The notes: generated by a model not told the origin, from the sequence alone. Positions 33,305-42,668 are shown, numbered from the stretch's first letter. The stretch is 64,000 nucleotides of DNA from JAFAGX01 sp035624215 (GCA_035624215.1 DASPRY010000088.1:1-64000), one strand, 5' to 3'. Numbers and translations are program-made.

Positions 33305-34786
33305 TCAGTCGTCTAGTTTCTTGTTTAACAGTTCGTTTACGAGCTGTGGATTGGCCTGGCCTTTGGTGGCTTTCATGACCTGCCCGACAAAAAAACCGAT
33401 GATCGTCTTCTTGCCGGCCCTGTATTGTTCGAGCTGTTTGGGATTGGCGGCAATCACGTCGTCGATAATTTTCTGGAGTTCCGAAGAATCAGTGATTTGC
33501 TGCGGCTTCTCCTTTTCGTAAACTTCGGGAAAATCCTGGTTGCGATCGAAGCAAAGATCATAAAGCTCTTTGAGCATCTTGCCGGAAATGGCGCCACTCT
33601 CTACCAGATCCGCGGACTCGGCTACGCCTTTCATGGAGATGGGGGACCGGCTAATCTCAAATCCTTTGGACTTCAGACGTCCCATCAATTCGCTCTGCAC
33701 CAGGTTTGCCACGCGTTTGGGATTGGTAGCGCGCTTCGCCGCCGATTCAAATTCATCGGCCAGAGTCTTGCTGGCGGTTAATACCTCGGCATCGTAGGCA
33801 GTTATGCCATATTCCGCGACCATGCGCTTGCGTCTTGCATCGGGTAACTCGGGAAGCATGGTGCGAATCTCTGCCAGCGATTTTTCATCCAGCACCAGCG
33901 GCAGAAGATCCGGCTCGGGAAAATACCTGTAGTCGTGGGCTTCTTCCTTTGACCGCATGCTATAGGTTTTGCCCTGGCTGGCATCGTAGAGGCGGGTTTC
34001 CTGGGTGATCTTGGCGCCGGACTCGAGAATTCCGATCTGACGATCGATCTCGTACTCGAGCGCCTCCCGGATGAAACGAAACGAATTGACGTTCTTGATT
34101 TCAGCTTTAGTGCCGAACTGTTTTTGGCCGACCGGCCGCACACTCACGTTGGCGTCGCAACGCAGGGAGCCTTCTTCCATGTTGCAATCGCTTACTCCGG
34201 TGTAAAGAATGATTTCCTTGAGGCGAGTGAGGTACTCGTAAGCTTCGTCGGGCGAAGCGATGTCCGGCTCGCTGACGATTTCAATCAGGGGCACACCACT
34301 ACGGTTCAGGTCGATGGCGGATGTGGCGCCAGAATCGCCAAAGCCTTCGTGCAGGCTTTTGCCTGCATCTTCTTCAAGGTGGACGCGCGTGATCCCGATT
34401 TTCTTCTCACCGTTGGCGACGGGAAAGGCGATCCAGCCGAACTCGGCGAGTGGCTTGTCATACTGCGAAATCTGGTAGCCCTTGGGAAGATCGGGATAGA
34501 AGTAATTCTTGCGGGCGAAAATCGAAGTTTTGTTGATACGACAGTTCAGCGCCACGGCTGCGAGGGCGGCGAACTGCACCGCTTTGCGGTTCAAGACCGG
34601 CAAAGCTCCCGGTAATCCCAGGCAAACAGGGCAAACGTTGGTGTTTGGCGGAGCACCGAATTTGGTAGAGCAGGAACAGAAAATCTTGGTCACCGTCAGG
34701 AGCTGAACGTGGACTTCCAGTCCGATTACTGGCTGGTACTTGGCGCGGGCTGCGACAGAAATCTCCGGCGCGGTGGCCATATCCAT
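33305..34786 (-). CDS. gatB: Asp-tRNA(Asn)/Glu-tRNA(Gln) amidotransferase subunit B
   Basis: A 493-residue subunit of the GatCAB complex, which converts Asp-tRNA(Asn) and Glu-tRNA(Gln) to the amide forms. The kinase-like domain shows PVIGLEVHVQL, FCSCSTKFGAPPNTNVCPVCLGLPGALP (two zinc-binding CxC/CxxC pairs), and LIEIVSEPDI. The C-terminal YqeY-like tail ends in GFFVGQVMKATKGQANP. gatA and gatC are not in the window, so the complex is encoded at more than one locus. ATG 34786; ATG 34780 is also possible. Confidence 0.96.
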   Translation of the reverse strand: MDMATAPEISVAARAKYQPVIGLEVHVQLLTVTKIFCSCSTKFGAPPNTNVCPVCLGLPGALPVLNRKAVQFAALAAVALNCRINKTSIFARKNYFYPDLPKGYQISQYDKPLAEFGWIAFPVANGEKKIGITRVHLEEDAGKSLHEGFGDSGATSAIDLNRSGVPLIEIVSEPDIASPDEAYEYLTRLKEIILYTGVSDCNMEEGSLRCDANVSVRPVGQKQFGTKAEIKNVNSFRFIREALEYEIDRQIGILESGAKITQETRLYDASQGKTYSMRSKEEAHDYRYFPEPDLLPLVLDEKSLAEIRTMLPELPDARRKRMVAEYGITAYDAEVLTASKTLADEFESAAKRATNPKRVANLVQSELMGRLKSKGFEISRSPISMKGVAESADLVESGAISGKMLKELYDLCFDRNQDFPEVYEKEKPQQITDSSELQKIIDDVIAANPKQLEQYRAGKKTIIGFFVGQVMKATKGQANPQLVNELLNKKLDD

Positions 34787-34833
34787 TGATTATAGGATTT
34801 TCAGCAAGGTGCGGGCGAGGGCTACGACGGCAG

Positions 34834-35493
34834 CTACCGCGTTCCGGGTGCACTCAGATATTTTTCGAGCGGCACCTCGAAGTACATCAACTCGTTTCCT
34901 TTGCCGTCGCGTACTCCTGTCAAGTAAAAGTTGGCGCCGGCTAAGGGAGCGTTAATTCCTGACACGTCGAAGAACATGAATCCAGATTGAGTGCTGTGAG
35001 GTTCGACGGCGCGGGCAGCGAACTGAGAATTCTCAATCTCATCCTGAGCTTCCTTGCTGACGGTGCCCTTCGTCTTTTTTGGCCAAGGAAGGGGATTGGA
35101 AGAAACTCCCGATATTGGCCGGGCAATTCGCCGATAAATGTCATCATCGGTTGCGGGCGGAATCTTGGTCCGGTCATGGGTGACGAGCTCAGCTTTGCTA
35201 CCGGCGAGGGAGATCGGTTGATTGCCGTCATTGGTGATCACGACGAGCATGGGCATGAATCCGATATCGCTGTAATGAACAGAGAAGATGCTCGCTTTAT
35301 CCGCCATATCGTATGGGTCAAGGCCGAGCGTGACACCTTCGTTAGGATGTTCATCATGAGCGGGGTAGCTCTTGGCCGGATGCGCGGCGGGCATCACAAA
35401 ATGCCTGGAGGCAAGGCAGACAATGGCAAACAGCAGAAAGCCAGCCAGGGCGGTCGTTATGAGATTTGATTGCGGAGGTCGCGGAAATGACAT
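34834..35493 (-). CDS. Membrane-anchored protein of unknown function
   Basis: A 219-residue protein with one N-terminal hydrophobic helix (LITTALAGFLLFAIVCLAS), the remainder presumably periplasmic. The main part has a beta fold with MPMLVVITNDGNQPISLAGSKAELV, which reads like an immunoglobulin-like strand set. The end is a FYLTGVRDGKGNELMYFEVPL region. It resembles hypothetical proteins of acidobacteria. It lies between gatB and waaA and is transcribed with gatB; no functional link is evident. Confidence 0.68.
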   Translation of the reverse strand: MSFPRPPQSNLITTALAGFLLFAIVCLASRHFVMPAAHPAKSYPAHDEHPNEGVTLGLDPYDMADKASIFSVHYSDIGFMPMLVVITNDGNQPISLAGSKAELVTHDRTKIPPATDDDIYRRIARPISGVSSNPLPWPKKTKGTVSKEAQDEIENSQFAARAVEPHSTQSGFMFFDVSGINAPLAGANFYLTGVRDGKGNELMYFEVPLEKYLSAPGTR

Positions 35494-35567
35494 GATGTCA
35501 GATTATAGGATGCAAGCACTTCGACTAGCGGCGTGTCAGGCGTTAACGGGTAAAATGACCCTTCCTC

Positions 35568-36869
35568 ATGTATTGGCTTTACAGCGCGTTGCTGGGCCTT
35601 GCCTTGCTTCTGACTCTCCCTTACTGGCTGATGCAAATGTCGCGCCATGGGAAGTACCGGACCGGCCTGCGCGAGCGGCTGGGCAGAGTGCCGGCCCGGC
35701 TGAGGGCAGATGCGACCAGACGTGCGATTTGGGTGCATGCCGTTTCTGTCGGGGAGGTGCGAGCGGTGAGCCTTCTAGTCGCCGAATTGCGGTCACGATT
35801 TCCGCAACATCGGGTGGTTGTTTCTACGACCACTGATACCGGGCAGAAACTCGCCCAAAAAAATTTTGGGCCAGAAAATGTTTTCTATTTTCCCCTGGAT
35901 TTCGCATTTGCCATTCGTCCCTACTTGCGGACGCTGCGCCCCGACCTGGCAATTATGGTGGAGACGGAATTCTGGCCGAACTTCATCCGGCTTGCCCACG
36001 CCGGAGGCGCCCGGCTTGCGGTGGTGAACTCGCGAATTTCAGACCGGTCATGGCCACGCTACCGGCAATTTCGCTTCTTTTACAGACGCATTTTGCGGGC
36101 GATCGATCTTTTCCTGGCCCAAACCGAAGAGGATGCCAGGCGTCTGCGTGAAATGGGCGCTACGCCAGAGAGGGTGTGCGTCACCGGCAATCTGAAGTTT
36201 GATGTGCCTACACCTGCAGCCCCTGCAATTGTGGCCAGCCTGCGCGCGTCATTTGAGCAATCTTCGGCCGGGCCAGTGATCGTGTGTGGAAGCACGGTGG
36301 ATGAGGAAGAGCCGCTGCTACTGCGCGCGTTTGAGAACATTCTGGCTAGTCACCCAGCGGCGGTGATGATTCTGGCGCCACGCCATCCAGAGCGGTTCAC
36401 GGTTGTGGCACAGCTGCTCGAGAAGCTGGGAATCCGCTTCTGGCGGCGTTCGTTGTGGAGTGGCGATCCAGTTTTGGGCGGTGTCCTGTTGGTTGATAGC
36501 ATTGGGGAACTCGCAGCGCTGTATGCGCTTGCCGACGTTGCTTTCGTGGGAGGAAGCCTGGTGCCACGAGGCGGACACAACATCATCGAGGCGGCGCAGC
36601 ACGGAGTTCCGATAGTTGTGGGCAGTCACACCGAGAATTTTCGCGACATTGTCAAAGTTTTTCGGAAACGCGACGCGATTCGGGTGGTTAGTCCGGTCGA
36701 ACTTCCCCTGGTTCTGATGGAATTGTTATCGAATGAACGTGAGCGCGTCGAGCTGGGGCGGCGGGGCGCCGATACGTTGGAATCTCAAACGGGGGCGAGT
36801 TCGAGAACCGTCGAGGCGTTGGAGAGGCTGCTGAAACCCGACCCCGATCACGTAGGAACGGGCCTGTGA
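35568..36869 (+). CDS. waaA: 3-deoxy-D-manno-octulosonic acid (Kdo) transferase
   Basis: A 433-residue inner-membrane-associated glycosyltransferase (GT30) that adds Kdo to lipid A precursor. The start has a membrane segment (LYSALLGLALLLTLPYWLM). Family motifs are WVHAVSVGEVRAV, a VVSTTTDTGQKLA segment, MVETEFWPNF, and the nucleotide-sugar region with VGGSLVPRGGHNIIEAAQHGVPIVVG. The C-terminus overlaps lpxK by four bases. It opens a series of LPS core genes. Its length and motifs are normal. Confidence 0.96.
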   Translation: MYWLYSALLGLALLLTLPYWLMQMSRHGKYRTGLRERLGRVPARLRADATRRAIWVHAVSVGEVRAVSLLVAELRSRFPQHRVVVSTTTDTGQKLAQKNFGPENVFYFPLDFAFAIRPYLRTLRPDLAIMVETEFWPNFIRLAHAGGARLAVVNSRISDRSWPRYRQFRFFYRRILRAIDLFLAQTEEDARRLREMGATPERVCVTGNLKFDVPTPAAPAIVASLRASFEQSSAGPVIVCGSTVDEEEPLLLRAFENILASHPAAVMILAPRHPERFTVVAQLLEKLGIRFWRRSLWSGDPVLGGVLLVDSIGELAALYALADVAFVGGSLVPRGGHNIIEAAQHGVPIVVGSHTENFRDIVKVFRKRDAIRVVSPVELPLVLMELLSNERERVELGRRGADTLESQTGASSRTVEALERLLKPDPDHVGTGL

Positions 36870-37837
36870 CGTCCCAGCGGATTCCAAAGCAGATGAAGTG
36901 GTTGGCGTCGATTTATGGTGCGGGCGCACGAGTACGCAATGCCTTCTATGACCGCGGCACACTAAAACCGGATGTCCTGGATGGACCGGTTATCAGCGTT
37001 GGCAATCTTTCGGTTGGCGGTTCCGGGAAGACGCCCTTTGTTCTCCTATTGGGTCAACTGCTGAAGGAACGTGGCATAAAGTTCGACGTTTTATCGCGAG
37101 GCTACGGCCGGCAGAGGCGGGGTATTGCGTTGGTTGACGTAGGCGGCTCACCTCGCGACTTCGGAGACGAACCACTCCTCATCGCCCGTCGCCTGGGAGC
37201 GCCGGTGGTGGTGGGCGAGAATAGATTTCATGCAGGGCGATTTGCGGAAGCGAAATTTGGCCCGCAACTGCATTTGCTCGACGATGGTTTTCAGCATCGC
37301 GCACTGGCCCGCCAGTTCGATATTGTGCTGGTTACCCTAGAAGATGCCAGCGACCAGTTGCTTCCGGCAGGACGGTTGCGGGAACCACTCAGTTCGCTCT
37401 CACGCGCCGACGCGGTGATACTGGCGACCGGAGCTTCACCTGATCCCTTTCCTCTGGCTGGAAAACTGGTATGGCGCGTGCATCGCGGAATCTCGGCGAA
37501 CAATGTTCCGGCGCGTCCCGTAGCATTCTGCGGGATCGCGCGCCCGCAGAATTTTTTCCTGCAGCTACGGCTAGCGGGCATTCAACCCGTGGCAGAAGCG
37601 ATCTACCGCGATCATCACGCTTATACGGCCCAGGATGTGCGTGACCTGCTGCAGCTCAAAGAAAAAAGCGAAGCCGACGGCTTCGTCGCAACTGAAAAAG
37701 ACGAAATCAATTTGGTGGTGCATCTCACAGCCCTGCAACCTCTGACGATCATTCCTGCAAAGATGGAACTGGCAAATGCGGCTGACGCTCTAGATACTAT
37801 GCTGCGCGTCGTGCAGGAGAGAAAACGGCGAGCATGA
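36866..37837 (+). CDS. lpxK: Tetraacyldisaccharide 4'-kinase
   Basis: A 323-residue kinase that phosphorylates the 4' position of the lipid A disaccharide. The P-loop is at residues 47-57 (NLSVGGSGKTP). Other marks are DVLSRGYGR, a DDGFQHRALAR segment, and the Walker-like GDEPLLIARRL. The gene starts at a GTG whose last bases overlap the waaA stop (GTGA), so translation is coupled. In E. coli order it would follow msbA; here it follows waaA. Confidence 0.95.
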   Translation: MTSQRIPKQMKWLASIYGAGARVRNAFYDRGTLKPDVLDGPVISVGNLSVGGSGKTPFVLLLGQLLKERGIKFDVLSRGYGRQRRGIALVDVGGSPRDFGDEPLLIARRLGAPVVVGENRFHAGRFAEAKFGPQLHLLDDGFQHRALARQFDIVLVTLEDASDQLLPAGRLREPLSSLSRADAVILATGASPDPFPLAGKLVWRVHRGISANNVPARPVAFCGIARPQNFFLQLRLAGIQPVAEAIYRDHHAYTAQDVRDLLQLKEKSEADGFVATEKDEINLVVHLTALQPLTIIPAKMELANAADALDTMLRVVQERKRRA

Positions 37838-37933
37838 GAAAATCCACTTGTAGTTGCTGTTGGCCTGGATATTCGTAAGTAGGCCGCACAACCACTCCGA
37901 CCTGCTTTGGACCCGGACGGCAGGCTGAAGCGT

Positions 37934-38968
37934 ATGACCAAGCATCTCAAAGAGGCCGAACGCCTGAAGAAGATAGTCGAATCGTTTCCGACGATCACGG
38001 TTACGGTGGTAGCTGATCTCGTCGCCGACGAATTCGTGTTTGGGGAGATTTCCCGCGTCTCGCGGGAAGCGCCGGTACTGATCTTGAAGCATCGCGAACG
38101 CACGGTGTTGCCCGGAGGAGGAGCCAATGCTGTCTACAATCTGGCCGATCTTGGAGTAAACGTGCTGCCGGTGGGGGTGGTCGGCGAAGACGAACCCGGC
38201 CGTCTGCTACTGAAAGCATTTCGTCGTAAACATATTCCGGTGAGCGGCGTTTTGCGGCAAAAGAGCTACAGTACGGTGACCAAGACCCGCATTCTTGCAG
38301 GCATGGCTCATACGGCACGGCAGCAGGTTGTACGTGTTGACCGTGAACCGGAGACGGAACCGAGTCCCCACCTGAAGCGTGAACTGATTCTGGCGGCTCG
38401 GGAGTATGCTCGCGCGTCGGATGCGGTACTGGTCTCCGATTACGGTTACGGTGCTGCCTCCCCTGCGATTTTGAACAGCATCCGTGAACGTGGAAGACTG
38501 GATCGGCTGCCCATCGTTCTCGATTCGCGCTACCGGATGCTGGAGTATTCCGGGGTAAGCGCTGCTACGCCGAATGAGCCGGAGGTTGAAGCAGCGCTGG
38601 GCGTGCGCATTGGGCAGGACTGGCCGCGACTATGCTCAGCTGGCGAGGAGCTGATGCGGCGCATGAAACTGCAATCGCTGGTCATCACGAGAGGGCGCGA
38701 CGGTATGGTTGCGTTCAATGCCAGGCACAAACCGGTGGATATTCCGATCTTCGGATCGGACCAGATTGCGGATGTGACCGGCGCGGGAGATACCGTGATT
38801 GCGACATTCACTGCGGCCTTCGCTGCTGGAGCCAGTACGGAGGAAGCTGCGCAATTGGCGAACTACGCGGGCGGGATTGTGGTCATGAAACGGGGAACGG
38901 CGACTGTTTCCCAGAGCGAACTGCTGGGGGCGATCGAGCAAGCGCCGCCGCAGACAAGGTCTCATTGA
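37934..38968 (+). CDS. hldE1: D-glycero-beta-D-manno-heptose-7-phosphate kinase
   Basis: A 344-residue PfkB-type kinase, the first half of what is the two-domain HldE (RfaE) in E. coli. The GGGANAVYNLADLG motif and the DVTGAGDTVIATFTAAFAAGA catalytic loop (base aspartate) are present. It phosphorylates heptose-7-phosphate for ADP-heptose. Start at ATG 37934; the frame opens at a TTG nine codons upstream but without family sequence. It overlaps the next gene by four bases, so kinase and adenylyltransferase are separate but coupled. Confidence 0.92.
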   Translation: MTKHLKEAERLKKIVESFPTITVTVVADLVADEFVFGEISRVSREAPVLILKHRERTVLPGGGANAVYNLADLGVNVLPVGVVGEDEPGRLLLKAFRRKHIPVSGVLRQKSYSTVTKTRILAGMAHTARQQVVRVDREPETEPSPHLKRELILAAREYARASDAVLVSDYGYGAASPAILNSIRERGRLDRLPIVLDSRYRMLEYSGVSAATPNEPEVEAALGVRIGQDWPRLCSAGEELMRRMKLQSLVITRGRDGMVAFNARHKPVDIPIFGSDQIADVTGAGDTVIATFTAAFAAGASTEEAAQLANYAGGIVVMKRGTATVSQSELLGAIEQAPPQTRSH

Positions 38969-39450
38969 ATAAGCAGAAGATCCTGAATCGCGAACAATTG
39001 AAGGAGCAAGTGGCGCGTTGGCGGCGCGCTGGGCAACGGATTACGCTGGCCAATGGCTGTTTCGATTTCCTGCACGTCGGCCATGTGCGATACCTGCATG
39101 GTGCGAAGCAGCTTGGCGGGCGGTTGATCGTGGCGATCAACTCCGATGACTCAGTTCGCGCCCTCAAGGGCGAAGGCCGTCCGCTCATGCCGGCGGAAGA
39201 GCGAGCGGAGATCATTGCCGCGCTCGCAGACGTGGATGCGGTCGTGATCTTTGACGAACCCGACGTGCGGGCTTTGATCCGTGAAATACGCCCCGAGATC
39301 CACGCCAAAGGCACCGATTACAGCGCCGAAACCGTGCCTGAACGTGAAACGGTCATGGAATACGGCGGCCGCATCGAGATCGTAGGCGATCCCAAGGATC
39401 ACTCCACCAGCGAGATCGTCCGGACACTTTTGCGGGCGCAGCGCTCGTGA
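38965..39450 (+). CDS. hldE2: D-glycero-beta-D-manno-heptose 1-phosphate adenylyltransferase
   Basis: A 161-residue nucleotidyltransferase, the other half of HldE. The cytidylyltransferase-fold motif is HVGH in ANGCFDFLHVGHVRYL. Further family parts are VAINSDDSVRALKG, RAEIIAALADVD, and KGTDYSAETVPE. It uses ATP to give ADP-heptose. The start is a TTG at 38965 that shares bases with the kinase stop codon (TTGA), which is the only start giving the whole domain. It ends by overlapping the heptosyltransferase gene. Confidence 0.92.
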   Translation: MNKQKILNREQLKEQVARWRRAGQRITLANGCFDFLHVGHVRYLHGAKQLGGRLIVAINSDDSVRALKGEGRPLMPAEERAEIIAALADVDAVVIFDEPDVRALIREIRPEIHAKGTDYSAETVPERETVMEYGGRIEIVGDPKDHSTSEIVRTLLRAQRS

Positions 39451-40553
39451 GCACACAATTGTCTATCCCCGAGTCAGCGAAAAATTCTCATGCCGGTTTT
39501 CGACGTTTGCTCATCGTGCGCCTGGGTTCGATGGGCGACATTATTCATACGCTGCCGGCGGCGTTCGCACTGAGGGCGGCGCTTCCCGAAGCATTGATGG
39601 GGTGGCTGGTGGAAGAACGATGGACGGAGTTGCTCTGCGCCGCACCTGAGCCGCGCAGTGGCCCGCGCTCACGACGGCGTCCCTTGGTGGATAGACTCCA
39701 CGTCGTGAATACTCGAGCTTGGCGAAAGCATCTGCTCTCAACGCAAACCTGGGAGCGAGCAGCGGCGGCCTTAAGCCATCTTCGGGCAGAGCGCTATGAC
39801 GTGGCCGTGGACTTTCAAGGTGCGGTACGATCGGCGCTCCTGGCCCGATGTTCTGGCGCTCCGATAATCTACGGCTTTCGTGAACCACGCGAGAATGTGG
39901 CCAGCATGCTTTACACACACCCGGTGATGGCACGGGGAGCCCACATTGTTGAACAGAATCTTTCTCTGGCCCGGGACTTACTTGGCAAGCCTTCGGCGGT
40001 GCCGCCGACACAGTTTCCGTGCGATGAAGCGGCGGAGGGATGTTGTGCGGATTGGGTGCAGCAGGAAAGAGCCCACGATTTCATTCTGTTGAGTCCCGGT
40101 GGCGGCTGGGGCGCAAAACAATGGCCGGCTGCGCGATACGGGCAGGTCGCGAAGGCACTGGCACAAGATGGTTTCAAAATCCTTATTAATTTTGGTCCCG
40201 GCGAAGAAGAACTCGTCAGAGCGGTAGAGACAGCCAGTGGTGGAGTGGCAAAGGCAGTAAATTGCTCACTGCCAGAATTAATCGCGTTCACGCGACGTGC
40301 CAGATTATTCATTGGCGGCGACACGGGACCAATGCATTTGGCCGCGGCGCTTGGAATCCCTGTGGTAGCTATTTTTGGGCCAACCAATCCTGCACGTAAC
40401 GGGCCTTTTGGCACAAAGAGTATTGTGTTGCGCAGCCCGGCCAGTACGACGTCCCACACACGCCGTGCGGCTACTGATCCTGGGCTGCTAGAAATTGGAG
40501 TCGATGATGTGGTAACTGCAGCGCGGAACCTGCTGGGACAATGCTGTGACTAG
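39447..40553 (+). CDS. ADP-heptose:LPS heptosyltransferase (GT9, WaaC/WaaF-like)
   Basis: A 368-residue glycosyltransferase of family 9 that adds heptose to the LPS inner core. Typical marks are LLIVRLGSMGDIIHTLPA near the N-terminus, LLSPGGGWGAKQWPAARYGQVAKAL in the middle, and LFIGGDTGPMHLAAALGIPVVAIFGPTNPARNGPFG. Both heptosyltransferases I and II share these, so waaC or waaF cannot be separated with certainty. The start is a GTG overlapping the previous stop. A stretch with several arginines (residues 65-80, EPRSGPRSRRRPLVD) is unusual. Confidence 0.93.
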   Translation: MSTQLSIPESAKNSHAGFRRLLIVRLGSMGDIIHTLPAAFALRAALPEALMGWLVEERWTELLCAAPEPRSGPRSRRRPLVDRLHVVNTRAWRKHLLSTQTWERAAAALSHLRAERYDVAVDFQGAVRSALLARCSGAPIIYGFREPRENVASMLYTHPVMARGAHIVEQNLSLARDLLGKPSAVPPTQFPCDEAAEGCCADWVQQERAHDFILLSPGGGWGAKQWPAARYGQVAKALAQDGFKILINFGPGEEELVRAVETASGGVAKAVNCSLPELIAFTRRARLFIGGDTGPMHLAAALGIPVVAIFGPTNPARNGPFGTKSIVLRSPASTTSHTRRAATDPGLLEIGVDDVVTAARNLLGQCCD

Positions 40554-41091
40554 CTGGGTGACGATAGCTCGGCGCATTCGAGTGCCGTCGGGTTTTGTGC
40601 TTGCTGGCCTATATCTTTGGCTCGCGAAACCGACGGTGCGTTCGATGGCTTTCGGCGCGGTATTCCTGCTTGCTGGTTTGCTGATCCGCGGCGCAGCATC
40701 GGGTCACTTGAGAAAAAATGAGCAGCTTGCCACTACCGGTCCTTACGCGTACACGCGCAATCCACTCTATCTTGGGTCATTAATCATGGCGGTAGGCTTT
40801 GCGGTCGCTGCTAAGAGCTTCTGGATTGGGCTGATTATGATTGCGATGTTTGCAGCCATCTACGTGCCGGTGATTCGTGCCGAGGAATCGCATCTTGCGC
40901 AACAATTTCCCGAATTTGCGGACTATGCACGCCAGGTGCCTCGCTTCATCCCGAGACTGAGCCGACGTCGTAGAGCTCCCAGTTCATTTACGTGGGAACT
41001 TTACTGGAAACATCGCGAGTACAATGCAGTTCTGGGATCACTTGCTATCATGACAGTATTGGTGGCAAAGCTGCTTTGGATTTCACGTTAG
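40546..41091 (+). CDS. Isoprenylcysteine/phosphatidylethanolamine-type methyltransferase family protein
   Basis: A 181-residue integral membrane protein with four or five helices. The motif TTGPYAYTRNPLYLGSLIM is that of the ICMT/PEMT membrane methyltransferases, and the RAEESHLAQQFPEFADYARQVPRFIP end fits as well. In bacteria these enzymes methylate small or lipid substrates that are mostly not known. The GTG start overlaps the end of the heptosyltransferase gene by eight bases, so it is part of the same series and might modify a lipid or sugar in the envelope. That role is inference. Confidence 0.82.
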   Translation: MTSWVTIARRIRVPSGFVLAGLYLWLAKPTVRSMAFGAVFLLAGLLIRGAASGHLRKNEQLATTGPYAYTRNPLYLGSLIMAVGFAVAAKSFWIGLIMIAMFAAIYVPVIRAEESHLAQQFPEFADYARQVPRFIPRLSRRRRAPSSFTWELYWKHREYNAVLGSLAIMTVLVAKLLWISR

Positions 41092-41166
41092 TTGTGTGGG
41101 CATCCGGGAGGGTCATCAGCGTCTCACGAATATTCCTGTCAATTGTCTAAACTACTTAAAAGTAAA

Positions 41167-41988
41167 ATGAGATTTTCCGTACAGTACGCAGCATTGTGCT
41201 TTGTTGTTTTTTGTAACGCTCTCGGGAATCCGCAAGCAAACCCTTCGCCTGAGAAGGAGCCAAATCTGCCGACCATCAGCGCGGCGCCTTCGGCGCAGAT
41301 TGTGCCGCCGCCTGCGAATTATCGTTTCCCTGATGGACAGACTTATGTGTACGGCGTGGAGTGGCACTTGTTCAATGCCGGGACTGCCCGGGTTGGTCTG
41401 CGAGACGACGGGCCTGAACAACACGTGACGGCAACGGCCGTTTCCGGCGGGGTGGTGAGCACACTGTACAAAGTTAACGACCATTTTGAAGCGTTTTTCG
41501 ATCCTCACAGATTTTGCTCGCTGCGGATCTCCAAGCACGTTGAAGAAGGTTCGCGCGCCCGGCAATCGGAATTGAGTTTCGACTATGCGCGGGGCAAGAG
41601 CGTGCTCAGCGAGAAGAATTTGAAAACTGGCGAGCAGAAAAGCTCCGAAAACGATATCCCGAGCTGCGTGACCGACGTAGTGAGCGGCTTCTACTATTTG
41701 TCATCGTTGCCGCTGCAGGTCGGAAATGGGTACGTCTTTATCGTCAATGATGGCGGCAAGACCAACGAAGTGACGGCACACGTGGAGGCTCGGGAGAAGG
41801 TCAAAGTTCCGGCAGGGACATTCGACACTGTGCGAGTGAAAGCCGAGGCGATCTCCGGCGTGCTGCGAGGAAAGGGAACGGTTTGGGCGTGGTTCACCGA
41901 TGACAGCAGCCACATGCCGGTACAGATGCGATCGAAGTTGGGCTGGGGTACGTTATTGTTTCGGCTGCAGCGAGTGGATAAGGGGTAA
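41167..41988 (+). CDS. DUF3108-domain exported protein
   Basis: A 273-residue protein. It has an N-terminal signal sequence (YAALCFVVFCNALG) and a Pro-rich segment, then the DUF3108 domain. The domain shows YVYGVEWHLFNAGTARVGL, TLYKVNDHFEAFFD, FDYARGKSV and the late FDTVRVKAEAI and GTVWAWFTDD. Family members are periplasmic beta-rich proteins without an assigned function, often placed near envelope genes. ATG 41167 is chosen because it begins the signal peptide. It ends the LPS series. Confidence 0.88.
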   Translation: MRFSVQYAALCFVVFCNALGNPQANPSPEKEPNLPTISAAPSAQIVPPPANYRFPDGQTYVYGVEWHLFNAGTARVGLRDDGPEQHVTATAVSGGVVSTLYKVNDHFEAFFDPHRFCSLRISKHVEEGSRARQSELSFDYARGKSVLSEKNLKTGEQKSSENDIPSCVTDVVSGFYYLSSLPLQVGNGYVFIVNDGGKTNEVTAHVEAREKVKVPAGTFDTVRVKAEAISGVLRGKGTVWAWFTDDSSHMPVQMRSKLGWGTLLFRLQRVDKG

Positions 41989-42013
41989 GCACTGCCGATG
42001 GGCGCGCTAACGT

Positions 42014-42043
42014 TTGACGCTCTTCCGTAGCGCACGTTAAACT
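42014..42043 (+). promoter_or_regulatory. Candidate promoter of rplU-rpmA
   Basis: TTGACG (42014-42019), 18-base spacer, TAAACT (42038-42043). About 140 bases of leader follow before rplU, room for a regulatory RNA element, but no specific fold was identified. Confidence 0.45.
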
Positions 42044-42188
42044 AATCGAGTCTGCCTGTACTTACGGTTCCGTTCTGGAGCCGGCCGCAATCGTTGCAAA
42101 GAGCTCGACGCGGAACAGCAAGCAGGACAATCATTACGTTTCCCGGTTCGCAGGTGTGCGGCCGGTGCGATTGGACGGAGGCATAGGT

Positions 42189-42668
42189 ATGTACGCGGTC
42201 ATCCGCTCTGGCGGCAAACAATATCGGGTTGCCCCCGGCGATGTTATTCGCATAGAAAGCCAAGGCAATGGCACGCATGGCCGAGTCGAGTTCGGCGACA
42301 TTCTTGCCGTTTCAGCCGTCGACGGGCAGATCGAGAAGGCGAAACCTGACACTCATGTGATCGGCGAGATCGTGGAGCAGGGTCGCGGCGACAAAATCCT
42401 GGTATTCCACTACAAGCGCAAGAAGCAATACAAGAAGTTGCGCGGACATCGCCAGCCATTTACCGCAGTGCGAATCACCGAAATCGGCTTTGACGGGCAA
42501 AGTTTTAAAGCTCCAGATCTTCCCAAGAAAGAAGCAAAACCAAAGAAAGCTGCACCGGTCGAGACCGAAGAACCCAAAGAAGTGAAGGCACAGGCCAAAG
42601 CTCCGGCGAAAAAAGCTGCTGCCAAGAAAGCGGCGGCCAAGAAGCCGACGCCTGCTAGGAAGAAATAA
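42189..42668 (+). CDS. rplU: 50S ribosomal protein L21 with basic C-terminal tail
   Basis: A 159-residue ribosomal protein. The first 105 residues are a normal L21 (MYAVIRSGGKQYRVAPGD...DKILVFHYKRKKQYKKLRGHRQPFTAVRITEI). The last 50 residues are an added tail of Lys/Ala/Pro repeats (PAKKAAAKKAAAKKPTPARKK), resembling histone H1-like tails. Such tails are known on L21 of some bacteria and probably contact rRNA or other nucleic acid. ATG 42189 has GGAGG. rpmA and obgE follow, the common order. Confidence 0.97.
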   Translation: MYAVIRSGGKQYRVAPGDVIRIESQGNGTHGRVEFGDILAVSAVDGQIEKAKPDTHVIGEIVEQGRGDKILVFHYKRKKQYKKLRGHRQPFTAVRITEIGFDGQSFKAPDLPKKEAKPKKAAPVETEEPKEVKAQAKAPAKKAAAKKAAAKKPTPARKK

